DNA from: CG2-30-36-39 sp964433225
GTDB lineage: Bacteria; Patescibacteriota; Microgenomatia; UBA1400; PJMF01
Assembly: GCA_964433225.1 (NCBI GenBank)
Contig: CAYSQA010000009.1
Location: 1-29,840 of the forward strand
Direction of reading: 5' to 3'
Length of the DNA: 29,840 nucleotides
Below are positions 1 through 8,370 of the stretch, piece after piece. The notes beneath the pieces were generated by a model. That model was not told the DNA's origin, did no database searches, and saw nothing but the letters and a program-made list of their open reading frames with translations. Both the position numbers and the translations under genes were made by a program. Position 1 is the first letter of the stretch. Every line of letters begins with the position of its first letter.

Positions 1-543
1 TCTAAGTGGAGTCAACTTTTCCCTTTATTAAAAGCAAAAAACACAGTTTATATTCATGGCAATCATGATTTAGCCAAGTATTTAGATGAGCGAGTCAATC
101 TTTTTGCCGATGTGATTACAGAGAAATTTGAGTTTTCTTCTGGAGATAAAAACTTTGTTTGTTTGCATGGTCATCAATATATTGAAAGTCCTGCTAGACA
201 ATCAGTCTTGATGAGAATGAAGTTTTTATTAGGTGGTTTATATTTAGCTTATTATTTATTAATGAAGATAATGAGGAAAAGATTTTGGAAAATTTATCAA
301 TTTGAAAATGATCGTTTAAAAAAAATCCAACAACGAGAATTTGCTAATAAATACCTAATAACCGGTCATACCCACCTTATGGAACATGATGGCTTTTTTA
401 TTAATACTGGTTCAATGAGTTTTGGTTATTTTGATTATACTTGGGTCGAAGATGGCAAAATTAGACAGTATAATGAAACTTATAAAATCCCTCTGCTGGA
501 TCGGTTTATTGGTGTTTTTCCTCTGAAAAAAAAGTCGGTTTGA
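1..543 (+). CDS. Metallophosphoesterase, C-terminal part (5' end outside window)
   Basis: The frame is open from the first base, so the start lies upstream of the window; about 180 residues are visible. It shows the calcineurin-like metallophosphoesterase signatures GNHD (codons at 58-69), GHQY (169-180) and GHTH (364-375), which bind the two catalytic metal ions in this fold. The spacing and the moderately hydrophobic stretch between GHQY and GHTH resemble UDP-2,3-diacylglucosamine hydrolase (LpxH)-like and general YfcE-like enzymes, but the substrate cannot be told. The TGA stop lies just upstream of secA, and the secA -10 box (546-551) begins right after it, so the two genes are adjacent but probably not strictly co-transcribed. 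Confidence 0.85.
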   Translation, partial: SKWSQLFPLLKAKNTVYIHGNHDLAKYLDERVNLFADVITEKFEFSSGDKNFVCLHGHQYIESPARQSVLMRMKFLLGGLYLAYYLLMKIMRKRFWKIYQFENDRLKKIQQREFANKYLITGHTHLMEHDGFFINTGSMSFGYFDYTWVEDGKIRQYNETYKIPLLDRFIGVFPLKKKSV

Positions 544-545
544 TC

Positions 546-551
546 TATAAT
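546..551 (+). promoter_or_regulatory. -10 box for secA (leaderless type)
   Basis: A perfect TATAAT ends 9 bases before the secA ATG at 561, with GGGTCTTCT between and no Shine-Dalgarno sequence. Transcription would be expected to begin around 558. A -35 match is poor (CTGAAA at 523-528). This favours ATG 561 over the upstream TTG at 540 as the start of secA. Confidence 0.6.
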
Positions 552-560
552 GGGTCTTCT

Positions 561-3506
561 ATGTTGAAGTTTTTTAAGTCACTTTTTGATGAAAATAAAA
601 GGAGTTTAGACTCCTACCAAAAGATTGTTGAACAAATCAATGCCTTTGAACCAGAAATTAAAAAATTATCTGATACAAAGTTAGCTCAACAGACAAAAAA
701 ATTTCAAGAAATTATTGAAAAAGTTAGAGCCGAAGTTACTCCAGGTGATGTGGTGGCTATGGCTACTGCTGAAGAAAACATTTTGGACGAGCTTCTTCCA
801 GAGGTTTTTGCGACAGTTAGGGAAGTTTCTCGCCGTGTTTTGGGCATGAGACACTATGATGTTCAGTTATTAGCTGGGATTGCTTTACATAAAAAAAATA
901 TTACTGAACAAAGAACTGGAGAAGGTAAAACTCTCACGGTGACTGCTCCACTCTACCTCAATGCTTTGTTGGGTAAAGGAGCTCACTTAATTACAGTTAA
1001 TGATTATTTATCTGAAATTGGTGTTGGTTGGATGGGCCCCGTTTACCATTTCTTGGGAATGAAAGCTGCAGTAATCGTTCATGATCATGCTAGGCTTTAT
1101 GATCCTAGCGTTGATAGTGAAGAGCGTGGAGACGAAAGATTGGAACATTTTGTTGAGATTCCCAGAAAAGAAGCTTATTTGGCAGATATTACTTATGGAA
1201 CTAATAATGAGTTTGGTTTTGACTATCTCAGAGATAATATGGTCCAAAGTCTTGATGGAATGGTGCAGAGACAAGACTACCCTCACCATTTTGTGATCGT
1301 TGACGAAGCTGATTCTATTTTGATTGATGAAGCTAGAACACCGTTAATTATTTCTGCTCCAGACAGTGAACCAACCAAGAAATACTATGATGCAGCGCAC
1401 ATGGTTAAATCTTTGGTTAAAGATCAAGATTTTAATATTGATGAAAAATCCAGATCTGTCACTTTAACTGATTTGGGGGTGAAGAGAATCGAACAAAAAC
1501 TGGGGGTTAAAAATCTTTATGAAGAGAGTTTTGATACCATTCATCATGTTGAATCAGCTCTTAAGGCTATGACTCTTTATCATCGTGATAAAGAATATAT
1601 TGTTCGTGACAACCAAGTGGTGATTGTTGATGAACATACTGGTAGATTGATGTACGGTCGTCGTTATTCAGATGGTCTTCATCAAGCAATTGAGGCTAAA
1701 GAAAACGTTCCTATTCAACAAGAGTCTAGGACTTTAGCCACAATCTCTTTACAAAACTATTTTCGTCTTTATCATAAATTGGCTGGTATGACTGGAACGG
1801 CTGCGACTGAATCTGAAGAATTCAACACGATTTATGGAGTAAATGTTCTGGTTATTCCTACTAATAAACCGGTTGCTCGCGATGATCGATCAGATGTGGT
1901 TTATAAAACTACAGCCGCTAAATATTCAGCTATTGTAAGAGAAGTTGAAGAGCTCCACCGACAAGGTAGACCAGTTTTGATTGGTACTAGATCGATTGAA
2001 CACAACCAAATTATTGCTCAATTTTTGCAAAGAAAAAAAATTCCTCATCAAGTTTTAAATGCTAAAAACAATGAGAAAGAGGCATTTATTATTGCCGATG
2101 CTGGTAAAAAAGGAGCCATTACGGTGGCTACAAATATTGCTGGTCGAGGGGTAGATATTGTCTTGGGTGGTGCTCCACCAGAGTTAAAGGAGTATCGTAA
2201 GAAAAACCTAACCAAAGATAAAGCAAAACTTCCCAAAGAGTATCAAGATCTTCGTTTACCAACTAATATCAATCCTGCTAATTATAAATTAAAAGAATAT
2301 GCTGCTGCTTTAAAAAATTGGCAAACTGCTCACCAAGAAGTAATTGACTTGGGTGGGCTACATATTATTGGAACTGAACGTCATGAATCTAGACGTATCG
2401 ACAATCAACTTCGTGGCCGTGCTGGTAGACAAGGCGACCCTGGTTCTTCTCAGTTTTTTGTTTCTCTTGATGATGATGTGATGCGTATTTTTGGTGGTGA
2501 GCAAATTGCTAAAGTGATGGACTTCTTGAAAATTGAAGAAGATCAACCAATTGAACATTCAATGGTCAGTAAATCAATTGAGTCTGCTCAAGTGAAAGTA
2601 GAGGGTTTTTTCTTTGATCAAAGAAAAAGATTAGTTGAGTTTGATGATGTAATGAATAAGCATCGGGAGATTCTCTATGGTCGACGACGAAGATTGTTGG
2701 AGTTGGCTGAAGATGAAGACCATCAATTGCTGAGAGATAAAATTATTGAATACTTGGATGAAGAAATTAACAGTTTGGTAATGACGAGAACAGCAGCTGG
2801 TTTTTCCGATGAAATGTATGAAGCTTTGAATAAAGACTTAGTAAAATTAATTCCTTTTGATGAGACTTCACAAAATAGAATCAAGAAAGATTTGGCTCAA
2901 ACAGAGAACGAACAAGAATTGATCGAGAAGTTTAGAGCAATTGTCAATAAAACCTATGATTCTAGAAAAAATGTTCTTGGAGATGATCAACTTCATAATC
3001 TAGAGAAAATTGTAGTTTTATCGACAATAGATGAAAAATGGATGGATCACTTGGATGAGGTTGATAGTTTGAGAGAGGGTATTTGGTTGAGAGGAGATAA
3101 AAAAACTGTTCTTTCTGAATACAAAAAAGAAGCCTTTGTGATGTTTGAGAAGTTGGTTGATAATATCGAAAGCACTATTGCGCATCGTATTTTCCGAGTT
3201 CATCCTGTTCAAAGACCAATTACATCAGTAGTACCTAAGAACATTGAACTAAAAAAAGAGGATATTCATGAAAGCTTAGCCAAAGAAGTTGCTGATGCCG
3301 CTCCTCCATCAACTAATAAGGCACCAACTAAAAAAGCTGGTTCATTGGGAGATTTGGCTCAAGCTCTTGGTACAGCTAAGGCAGGTGCTGCCCCTAATCC
3401 AGGTTCAAAACAAGTTAAGATTGGGAGAAATGATCACTGTCCGTGCGGGAGTGGCTTAAAATATAAAAAATGTGGTTTGATTAATGCTCCTGAGCATAAG
3501 GGGTAG
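561..3506 (+). CDS. secA: Preprotein translocase ATPase SecA
   Basis: SecA is the cytosolic motor ATPase that pushes unfolded preproteins through SecYEG. From ATG 561 it has 981 residues (MLKFFKSLFDENKRS); an in-frame TTG at 540 would add seven residues but falls before the -10 box. Visible landmarks are the Walker A segment EQRTGEGKT (about 116-124), the Walker B segment IVDEADSILIDEARTP, the conserved ITYGTNNEFGFDYLRDNM block, the helicase segment ATNIAGRGVDIVLGG, GLHIIGTERHESRRIDNQL, and a C-terminal zinc/SecB-type tail CPCGSGLKYKKC. Compared with E. coli there is an insert of about 20-30 residues before the ITYGTNNEF block (HDHARLYDP... to PRKEAYLAD), and a lysine-rich insert after DIVLGG that is about 27 residues longer. 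From memory, Chloroflexi-type SecA proteins have a similar first insert. The identification is secure. Confidence 0.98.
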   Translation: MLKFFKSLFDENKRSLDSYQKIVEQINAFEPEIKKLSDTKLAQQTKKFQEIIEKVRAEVTPGDVVAMATAEENILDELLPEVFATVREVSRRVLGMRHYDVQLLAGIALHKKNITEQRTGEGKTLTVTAPLYLNALLGKGAHLITVNDYLSEIGVGWMGPVYHFLGMKAAVIVHDHARLYDPSVDSEERGDERLEHFVEIPRKEAYLADITYGTNNEFGFDYLRDNMVQSLDGMVQRQDYPHHFVIVDEADSILIDEARTPLIISAPDSEPTKKYYDAAHMVKSLVKDQDFNIDEKSRSVTLTDLGVKRIEQKLGVKNLYEESFDTIHHVESALKAMTLYHRDKEYIVRDNQVVIVDEHTGRLMYGRRYSDGLHQAIEAKENVPIQQESRTLATISLQNYFRLYHKLAGMTGTAATESEEFNTIYGVNVLVIPTNKPVARDDRSDVVYKTTAAKYSAIVREVEELHRQGRPVLIGTRSIEHNQIIAQFLQRKKIPHQVLNAKNNEKEAFIIADAGKKGAITVATNIAGRGVDIVLGGAPPELKEYRKKNLTKDKAKLPKEYQDLRLPTNINPANYKLKEYAAALKNWQTAHQEVIDLGGLHIIGTERHESRRIDNQLRGRAGRQGDPGSSQFFVSLDDDVMRIFGGEQIAKVMDFLKIEEDQPIEHSMVSKSIESAQVKVEGFFFDQRKRLVEFDDVMNKHREILYGRRRRLLELAEDEDHQLLRDKIIEYLDEEINSLVMTRTAAGFSDEMYEALNKDLVKLIPFDETSQNRIKKDLAQTENEQELIEKFRAIVNKTYDSRKNVLGDDQLHNLEKIVVLSTIDEKWMDHLDEVDSLREGIWLRGDKKTVLSEYKKEAFVMFEKLVDNIESTIAHRIFRVHPVQRPITSVVPKNIELKKEDIHESLAKEVADAAPPSTNKAPTKKAGSLGDLAQALGTAKAGAAPNPGSKQVKIGRNDHCPCGSGLKYKKCGLINAPEHKG

Positions 3507-3510
3507 CGAT

Positions 3511-4122
3511 ATGAAATACCTTATCATGCACGGCTCGTTTGGTTCTCCAGATGAAAACTGGTTTAGATGGTTAGAAAAAGAGCTTAAGAAAAGAAAATAT
3601 CAAGTCATTCTTGAGCAATTTCCTGTAGATAACTGGAACAAATTAACCAGTTTGGGAATAGATAACAGAGACAAATACAAAATTATTCAAACTGTTGCTA
3701 ATTGGGAAAAGTTTTTTTTAGATAATATTTATCCAAAACTTAAAAATCAAAAATTTGTGTTTATTGGGCACTCACTTGCCCCGTTGTTCTTTTTACATTT
3801 ATTAGAAAAGTGTGATTTAAAAGTAAATAAAGCTATTTTTGTTTCGCCTTTTTTTGAATTAGAAGATAAATTAGATATCTGGCAATTTTATCCAGTAAAT
3901 AAGGATTTTTATAAAACTAATTTTGATTTTCAACTTATAAAAAATAAAATTAAGCAATCTTTTGTTGTTTATGGTGATAATGATCCTTATGTTCCAAGTT
4001 CTCAACCAAAAGAGTTTGCTAAAAAACTAAAAGCTAAGGAATTAGTAATTATTAATGGTGGACATTGTGGTAGTGTTTTTACTGAATTTCCAGAAATTTT
4101 AGCTATTAGTTTAGAAAGATGA
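3511..4122 (+). CDS. RBBP9/YdeN-like alpha/beta serine hydrolase
   Basis: This is a 203-residue protein from ATG 3511, four bases after the secA stop, with AAGGGG at about the right distance to act as a ribosome binding site. It looks like a small alpha/beta hydrolase of the RBBP9/YdeN family: an N-terminal HGSFGSPDENWFRWL segment, the nucleophile elbow GHSLA (Ser88), an acidic residue in GDNDPYVP (Asp156 or Asp158), and a C-terminal GGHCG (His185). Together these form a complete Ser-Asp-His triad. The elbow ends in Ala rather than the usual Gly. No signal peptide or membrane segment is seen. The substrate is unknown; family members include short-ester hydrolases of uncertain role. It lies in the same direction between secA and mutM with gaps of 4 and 1 bases, so it is probably co-transcribed. 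Confidence 0.85.
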   Translation: MKYLIMHGSFGSPDENWFRWLEKELKKRKYQVILEQFPVDNWNKLTSLGIDNRDKYKIIQTVANWEKFFLDNIYPKLKNQKFVFIGHSLAPLFFLHLLEKCDLKVNKAIFVSPFFELEDKLDIWQFYPVNKDFYKTNFDFQLIKNKIKQSFVVYGDNDPYVPSSQPKEFAKKLKAKELVIINGGHCGSVFTEFPEILAISLER

Positions 4123-4123
4123 T

Positions 4124-4972
4124 ATGCCTGAATTACCAGAAGTAGAAACCGTCGTTCGTCGACTCAATGAAGTTTTACCTGGTAATATAATTCAACAAGT
4201 TAGTGTGTTACGTGATAAAAGTTTTCAAGGTGATCCTGCTGATATTACTGGTTCAACTATTAAAAGTGTTTCTCGTCGAGCAAAAATTATTTCTATTAAT
4301 TTAGATAACAATTTAAGTATTTTGGTTCACCTCAAAATGACCGGCCAATTAATTTATTTATCAGCTGATGGTAAGGTTGGTGGTGGCCATCCTACTAGTG
4401 ATTGGGTCAAAGAACTACCAAGTAAACATACTAGAATTGCAGTAAGTCTAAATGATCAACGTAAAATCTTTTTTAATGACATGAGAGTTTTTGGTTGGTG
4501 GAAAGTGGTTGATGAGCTTGGAGCTAAACAAGAATATTCAAATTATGGACCTGATGTTAATACTGATGACTTTACTCTTGAATACTTTACTGAAAAATTA
4601 AAAAGAAAAACCATGACAATTAAACAAGCAATCATGGATAATAAGATTGTAGCTGGTGTGGGTAATATTTATGCCAGTGAAGCTTTGTTTTTGGCTGGTA
4701 TTCATCCAGAAAGAAAAGCTAATAGTTTGAGTAAAGATGAGACTATTAGTTTATTTAATTTCATGAAAGAAGTAATTAATGATGGCATCAATTCTGGAGG
4801 AACTACTTTTGATGGTAAATATGTAGACATTTATGGTTTTTCTGGTAGTTACCAAAATAAACTTAGAGTTTATGGCCAGGAGGGAAAGAATTGTGTTATT
4901 TGTAGTAGGTCAATTAAAAAAATAAAATTAGGAGGAAGAGGCTCTTATTTCTGTGAGTTCTGTCAAAAATAA
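4124..4972 (+). CDS. mutM: Formamidopyrimidine-DNA glycosylase (MutM/Fpg)
   Basis: This enzyme excises oxidised purines such as 8-oxoguanine from DNA and cleaves the abasic site. The 282-residue protein begins with the catalytic MPELPEVETV, in which the N-terminal proline is the nucleophile and the next glutamate the acid. It has the conserved lysine in HLKMTGQL (Lys71), the helix-two-turn-helix NKIVAGVGNIYASEALF, and a complete C-terminal zinc finger (Cys257, Cys260, Cys277, Cys280) with GGRGSYFC containing the DNA-binding arginine (Arg272). Its stop overlaps the start of the NUDIX gene (TAATG), which suggests translational coupling with a possible pool-cleansing partner. Confidence 0.97.
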   Translation: MPELPEVETVVRRLNEVLPGNIIQQVSVLRDKSFQGDPADITGSTIKSVSRRAKIISINLDNNLSILVHLKMTGQLIYLSADGKVGGGHPTSDWVKELPSKHTRIAVSLNDQRKIFFNDMRVFGWWKVVDELGAKQEYSNYGPDVNTDDFTLEYFTEKLKRKTMTIKQAIMDNKIVAGVGNIYASEALFLAGIHPERKANSLSKDETISLFNFMKEVINDGINSGGTTFDGKYVDIYGFSGSYQNKLRVYGQEGKNCVICSRSIKKIKLGGRGSYFCEFCQK

Positions 4973-5466
4973 TGAGAAAAACCATTTATTCAGTCACCAA
5001 TTTTTTGCATTGTGGTAATTATTATTTATTTATTCATCGCATTAATAGAAGTAACAAGGTTGATGGAGGTAGGTTAAATGGAATTGGTGGCAAGCTGGAA
5101 CCAGGAGAAAATTTTTTGCAAACAGCGATTAGAGAAACAATTGAAGAAACTGGTTATCAGGTTACAGTGAAAGATGTTAAATTGGCTGGGATGGTGAGAA
5201 TGCAGGGTGGTTATAGTGATGACTGGATGATGAGTTTTTTTAAAATTGAAGTACCGACACAAGAAATTCCTTTGGGTAACAAAAATGCTGAGGGTGAATT
5301 AATTTGGTTACCAGCAGAAAAAGTTTTGACTAGTGGTTATGAGCTGGTGGATGATCTTCATTATTGTTTTAATGATATCGTTAAAGATAATATTCCGTTT
5401 ATGGCTCATGCTCAAATGACGAAAGAAGAAAAAGTTAGAACTTGGAATGTTAGTTATTTAAAGTAG
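4972..5466 (+). CDS. NUDIX hydrolase (MutT-like)
   Basis: A 164-residue NUDIX-fold pyrophosphohydrolase. The NUDIX box is clear: Gly40, Glu46, Arg54-Glu55, Glu58-Glu59 and Gly61, in the context GIGGKLEPGE followed by IRETIEETGY. The N-terminal SVTNFLHCGNYYLFIHR and the substrate-proximal NGIGGKLE segment resemble 8-oxo-dGTP diphosphatases such as MutT/YtkD, although other nucleotide substrates are possible. The gene starts inside the mutM stop codon. Pairing an 8-oxoguanine glycosylase with a NUDIX enzyme is consistent with joint defence against oxidised guanine, but that is inferred from position. It ends before a long stem-loop facing the convergent ldh gene. Confidence 0.9.
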   Translation: MRKTIYSVTNFLHCGNYYLFIHRINRSNKVDGGRLNGIGGKLEPGENFLQTAIRETIEETGYQVTVKDVKLAGMVRMQGGYSDDWMMSFFKIEVPTQEIPLGNKNAEGELIWLPAEKVLTSGYELVDDLHYCFNDIVKDNIPFMAHAQMTKEEKVRTWNVSYLK

Positions 5467-5485
5467 ATTTTAAGTTTCTTTAAAA

Positions 5486-5595
5486 ATATAGCTAATATAG
5501 TGTTTAAGTTTGTCTGAGGAGATCTGTTAGTTAATTTTACAAATAGAAAATTTTATCGACGAGATTACAAACTTAATTAACTGTATTAGCTATAT
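5486..5595. terminator. Long stem-loop between convergent genes, probable bidirectional terminator
   Basis: An outer 15-bp stem (5486-5500 with 5581-5595, one G-U wobble) and an inner 10-bp stem (5504-5513 with 5567-5576) enclose about 50 bases that include a small AATTTT/AAAATT hairpin. T-rich tracts lie on the outer side in both directions. It sits between the stop codons of the NUDIX gene (+) and ldh (-), so a bidirectional terminator is the simplest reading. It is longer and more structured than the other terminators in the window. Confidence 0.55.
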
Positions 5596-5626
5596 GAACT
5601 ATAAAAAAGTTTTATTTATTTTTAAA

Positions 5627-6559
5627 TTATAAATAATTTTTCAAAATATTCACTGATTTTTCTAAAAATTGTTTTTCTTGCCAGGAAAGTTTAATTTCAA
5701 TGGTTTGCTCTACCCCATGTCTACCAATCACGCAAGGAACACTTAGAGCAACGCCACTGTGACCATAGTAGTTGTGAAGTGGGATTGATACTGGATAAAC
5801 TTTTTTACTGTTAGTTAAAATTGTCTCAACAAGCTTAGCTGCAGCAGTAGCAATGGCATAATAAGTAGCCCCTTTAGCTTTAATAATATTGTAGGCGGCA
5901 TCTCTGGTTTTATGGTAAGCAGCTAAAGCTTTTTCTTCGCTCATGCCAGTTATTGAGAGTAGACTTTGGCCTCCAGCTATGGCTCCAGAAATTGCCGGGA
6001 AGGAACTGTCACCATGTTCACCAAGGATATAAGCATGAATGCTTTTGGGATTAATTTTAAGATATTCAGATAAATGAAAACGGAATCTAGAAGTATCAAG
6101 AGTGGTTCCAGAACCGAAAATTCTGCCTTTCGGTAAACCAGCAATTTTGTAAGCTTCATAGGTTAAGATATCTACAGGATTACTAACAATGATAATAATT
6201 GACTCTGGTGCGTATTTTAAAATTTGGGGAATTGCGTTATGAATAATAGCTTTATTTTTTTCGACTAGGTCAAGCCTTGTTTCTCCTGGCTTTTGCGAAT
6301 CACCAGCAGTAAAAACTACTATGTCGGTATTTACTAAATCTTCATAATTGTCAGAAGCATGGATATTAGTGTGTCTTAAAAAAGACAAACCATGTTCCAA
6401 ATCGAGTTTTTCTCCTTCGGCTTTAGCTTTTGAACGACTCAGAAGTAGTAGCTCATTGACAGTCCCTTGTTGGAGTAAAGCAAAAGCGGTGGACATACCC
6501 ACTTTACCACAGCCAATGATTGCTACTTTATTGTAGTTAAAATGTTTTTTTTTGATCAT
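5627..6559 (-). CDS. ldh: L-lactate dehydrogenase (NADP-type motif)
   Basis: This enzyme interconverts pyruvate and lactate, reoxidising a nicotinamide cofactor during fermentation. The 310-residue protein has the Rossmann loop GCGKVG, the substrate-discriminating glutamine in GDSQKPGETR (Gln89, as in lactate rather than malate dehydrogenases), Arg95, the Asp155/Arg158 pair in LDTSRFR, and the catalytic His182 in GEHGDSS. Unusually, the end of the second beta strand reads LLLSRSKAKAEGE: the acidic residue that normally binds the NAD ribose is replaced by Ser41-Arg42-Ser43, reminiscent of NADP-dependent malate dehydrogenases. Its ATG overlaps the stop of the downstream transketolase half (ATGA), so it is the last gene of a long minus-strand operon. 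Confidence 0.93.
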   Translation of the reverse strand: MIKKKHFNYNKVAIIGCGKVGMSTAFALLQQGTVNELLLLSRSKAKAEGEKLDLEHGLSFLRHTNIHASDNYEDLVNTDIVVFTAGDSQKPGETRLDLVEKNKAIIHNAIPQILKYAPESIIIIVSNPVDILTYEAYKIAGLPKGRIFGSGTTLDTSRFRFHLSEYLKINPKSIHAYILGEHGDSSFPAISGAIAGGQSLLSITGMSEEKALAAYHKTRDAAYNIIKAKGATYYAIATAAAKLVETILTNSKKVYPVSIPLHNYYGHSGVALSVPCVIGRHGVEQTIEIKLSWQEKQFLEKSVNILKNYL

Positions 6560-7524
6560 ATTTTTTGTTTAAGCAGATTTTCTATGGTAGTTTTTATTGA
6601 ATCTTGGTCTAAACCATGTTTTTGCCATAGTTCCAATGGTTTTCCAGATTCACCAAAAGCATCATTTAGTCCCAGGAACTGATGAGGTAATGCTAGTAAT
6701 TGACTAGTAACTTTGTCTTTGGCTAGGGCTTCTGTGACAGCTGAAGCAACTCCGCCGGTAAGTTGGTGCTCTTCAATGGTAATGAAAGCTTGAGTTTTTT
6801 TTAGAGATTCAATTAGAGTAGTGGTATCAGTTGGTTTGAGGGTATGGAGATTAATAATCTCAATTGAATAGTTGGGTAGTTTTTGTGTTGCTTGCCATGC
6901 TTCAGCCAAGATAGGGCCAGCTCCAATAATCGATAAATCATGGCCTGATTTTAAAATCTGAGCACTACCAATTTCAAAGTTATCTGCCGGTTGGGTTAAA
7001 TTTAAGGTTTTTTCTCTAGTTAATCTTAAATAAGCTGGCTTTTTGAGGTTGACTAAAGCATGAACGGCTTGTTTAGTTTGGTTATAATCAACTGGACTAA
7101 CGACAGTCATGTTAGGTAGAACTCTCATTAGGGCCAAGTCTTCCAAACCTTGTTGAGTATAGCCATCTTCTCCTACATTTAAACCAGTGTGTCCTCCCAC
7201 AATAATAACTGGTAAATTTGAATAGCAAATTGAATCTCTAATTTGTTCCCAAGTTCGACCTGGGCTAAAAACAGCAAAACTAGTAGCGAAAGGAATTTTC
7301 CCTTCGATAGCTAATCCAGCAGCGACACCGACCATGTTTTGTTCAGCAATCCCAACTTGAATGAATTTTCCGGGAAATTTTTTAGCAAATTGATCTAATC
7401 TAAGTGATTCTGTTAAATCAGCAGTTAAAGCTACTACTTGGTCGTTGGTTGCAGCTACTTCTAGCATCGCTTCACCAAAGCCGTCTCTAGTGCTTTTTAG
7501 TTGTTGGATTGTTAATTCATTCAT
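6556..7524 (-). CDS. Transketolase, C-terminal subunit
   Basis: A 322-residue protein carrying the pyrimidine-binding and C-terminal domains of transketolase. It has the catalytic TPP-activating glutamate in VGIAEQNMVG (Glu61), then PFATSFAVF, GGHTGLNVGEDGYTQQGLEDLALMR, and a C-terminal domain with ITIEEHQLTGGVASAV. With the upstream N-terminal subunit it should form a complete split transketolase, moving two-carbon units between sugar phosphates in the non-oxidative pentose phosphate pathway. A 1-deoxyxylulose-5-phosphate synthase is less likely because the proteins are split and the motifs are transketolase-like. It starts four bases after the N-terminal subunit stops and overlaps ldh by four bases. 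Confidence 0.92.
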   Translation of the reverse strand: MNELTIQQLKSTRDGFGEAMLEVAATNDQVVALTADLTESLRLDQFAKKFPGKFIQVGIAEQNMVGVAAGLAIEGKIPFATSFAVFSPGRTWEQIRDSICYSNLPVIIVGGHTGLNVGEDGYTQQGLEDLALMRVLPNMTVVSPVDYNQTKQAVHALVNLKKPAYLRLTREKTLNLTQPADNFEIGSAQILKSGHDLSIIGAGPILAEAWQATQKLPNYSIEIINLHTLKPTDTTTLIESLKKTQAFITIEEHQLTGGVASAVTEALAKDKVTSQLLALPHQFLGLNDAFGESGKPLELWQKHGLDQDSIKTTIENLLKQKI

Positions 7525-7528
7525 TTAG

Positions 7529-8359
7529 TTACTCCAAGATCTCTTTTAAAGCCTGTGTTGCTTCTTGTTGATTGGGGGCTTTTCCATGCCAGTCTGAGTT
7601 TCTTTCCATAAAAGACACACCTTTACCTGCTACCGTATGGCAAATAATTATTGAAGGAAAATCGTTAGAAAGATCCTTCTCTATAGCTTTTTGGATCTGG
7701 TAAAAGTCATGGCCATTAACTTCGAGCACATTCCAACCAAAACTTTTTAATTTAGCAAAAAGTGGGTTAATAGCTAGGGTATCAGCGATTTTTCCAGAAA
7801 TTTGAATGTCATTAGCATCTAAAATAATTGATAAATTACCAAGTTGATATTTGGTAGCTAATAACAATGCTTCCCAAGTTTGTCCCTCTTGATATTCTCC
7901 ATCACTCATCGTGCAAAAAACATGATTCTTTTTTTGATCCATTCTCAGGGCTAATGCCACACCAACTGCTTGAGAAATTCCTTGAGCCAATGAGCCCGCC
8001 GAGATTTCAACCCCTGGTAAAAGTCCTCTTTGAGGATGACCTTGAAGGCGACTACCCATTTTTCTTAAAGTAGCCAACTCCTCTACGGGAAAATACCCTG
8101 CTTCAGCCAAAGTAGTATATAAGGCTGGACAATGGTGACCGTTAGACATTAAAACATAGTCTCGACCTTCCCAATTAGGGTTTTCTGGTTGATGGTTAAT
8201 CTGGTAAAAATAAAGATAAACCAAAATATCCACCATACTCAAAGAGCCAGCAGGGTGACCACTACCAGCTAAGTAAAGCATGCGAATAACATTCGCTCTA
8301 ATATTTTTAGCAATTTCTTGAAGACGATAATGATCTTCTTTGGTGAGTCGGGCAGACAT
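7529..8359 (-). CDS. Transketolase, N-terminal subunit
   Basis: A 276-residue thiamine-diphosphate-binding half of a split transketolase. The segment GSGHPAGSLSMVDIL contains the substrate/TPP histidine (His35), followed by SNGHHCPALY, GHPQRGLLPGVEISAGSLAQGISQAVG, and the Mg-TPP motif MSDGEYQEGQTWEA ending at Asn183. The motif begins SDG instead of the usual GDG, a mild deviation that keeps the metal-binding Asp153 and Asn183. The ATG at 8359 is eight bases downstream of a TAGAAT (8368-8373) that overlaps the dnaE stop, which could be an internal promoter. The C-terminal subunit follows after four bases, so the two halves are surely made together. Confidence 0.92.
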   Translation of the reverse strand: MSARLTKEDHYRLQEIAKNIRANVIRMLYLAGSGHPAGSLSMVDILVYLYFYQINHQPENPNWEGRDYVLMSNGHHCPALYTTLAEAGYFPVEELATLRKMGSRLQGHPQRGLLPGVEISAGSLAQGISQAVGVALALRMDQKKNHVFCTMSDGEYQEGQTWEALLLATKYQLGNLSIILDANDIQISGKIADTLAINPLFAKLKSFGWNVLEVNGHDFYQIQKAIEKDLSNDFPSIIICHTVAGKGVSFMERNSDWHGKAPNQQEATQALKEILE

Positions 8360-8370
8360 AAGATGTTATT

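Noticed and set aside
540..560. TTG start for secA seven codons upstream
   Set aside because: It overlaps the preceding stop codon and the -10 box, and family members begin at the MLKFFKSLF position.
1008..1289. Minus-strand open frame inside secA
   Set aside because: It is the shadow of a strongly conserved coding region and has no initiation signals.
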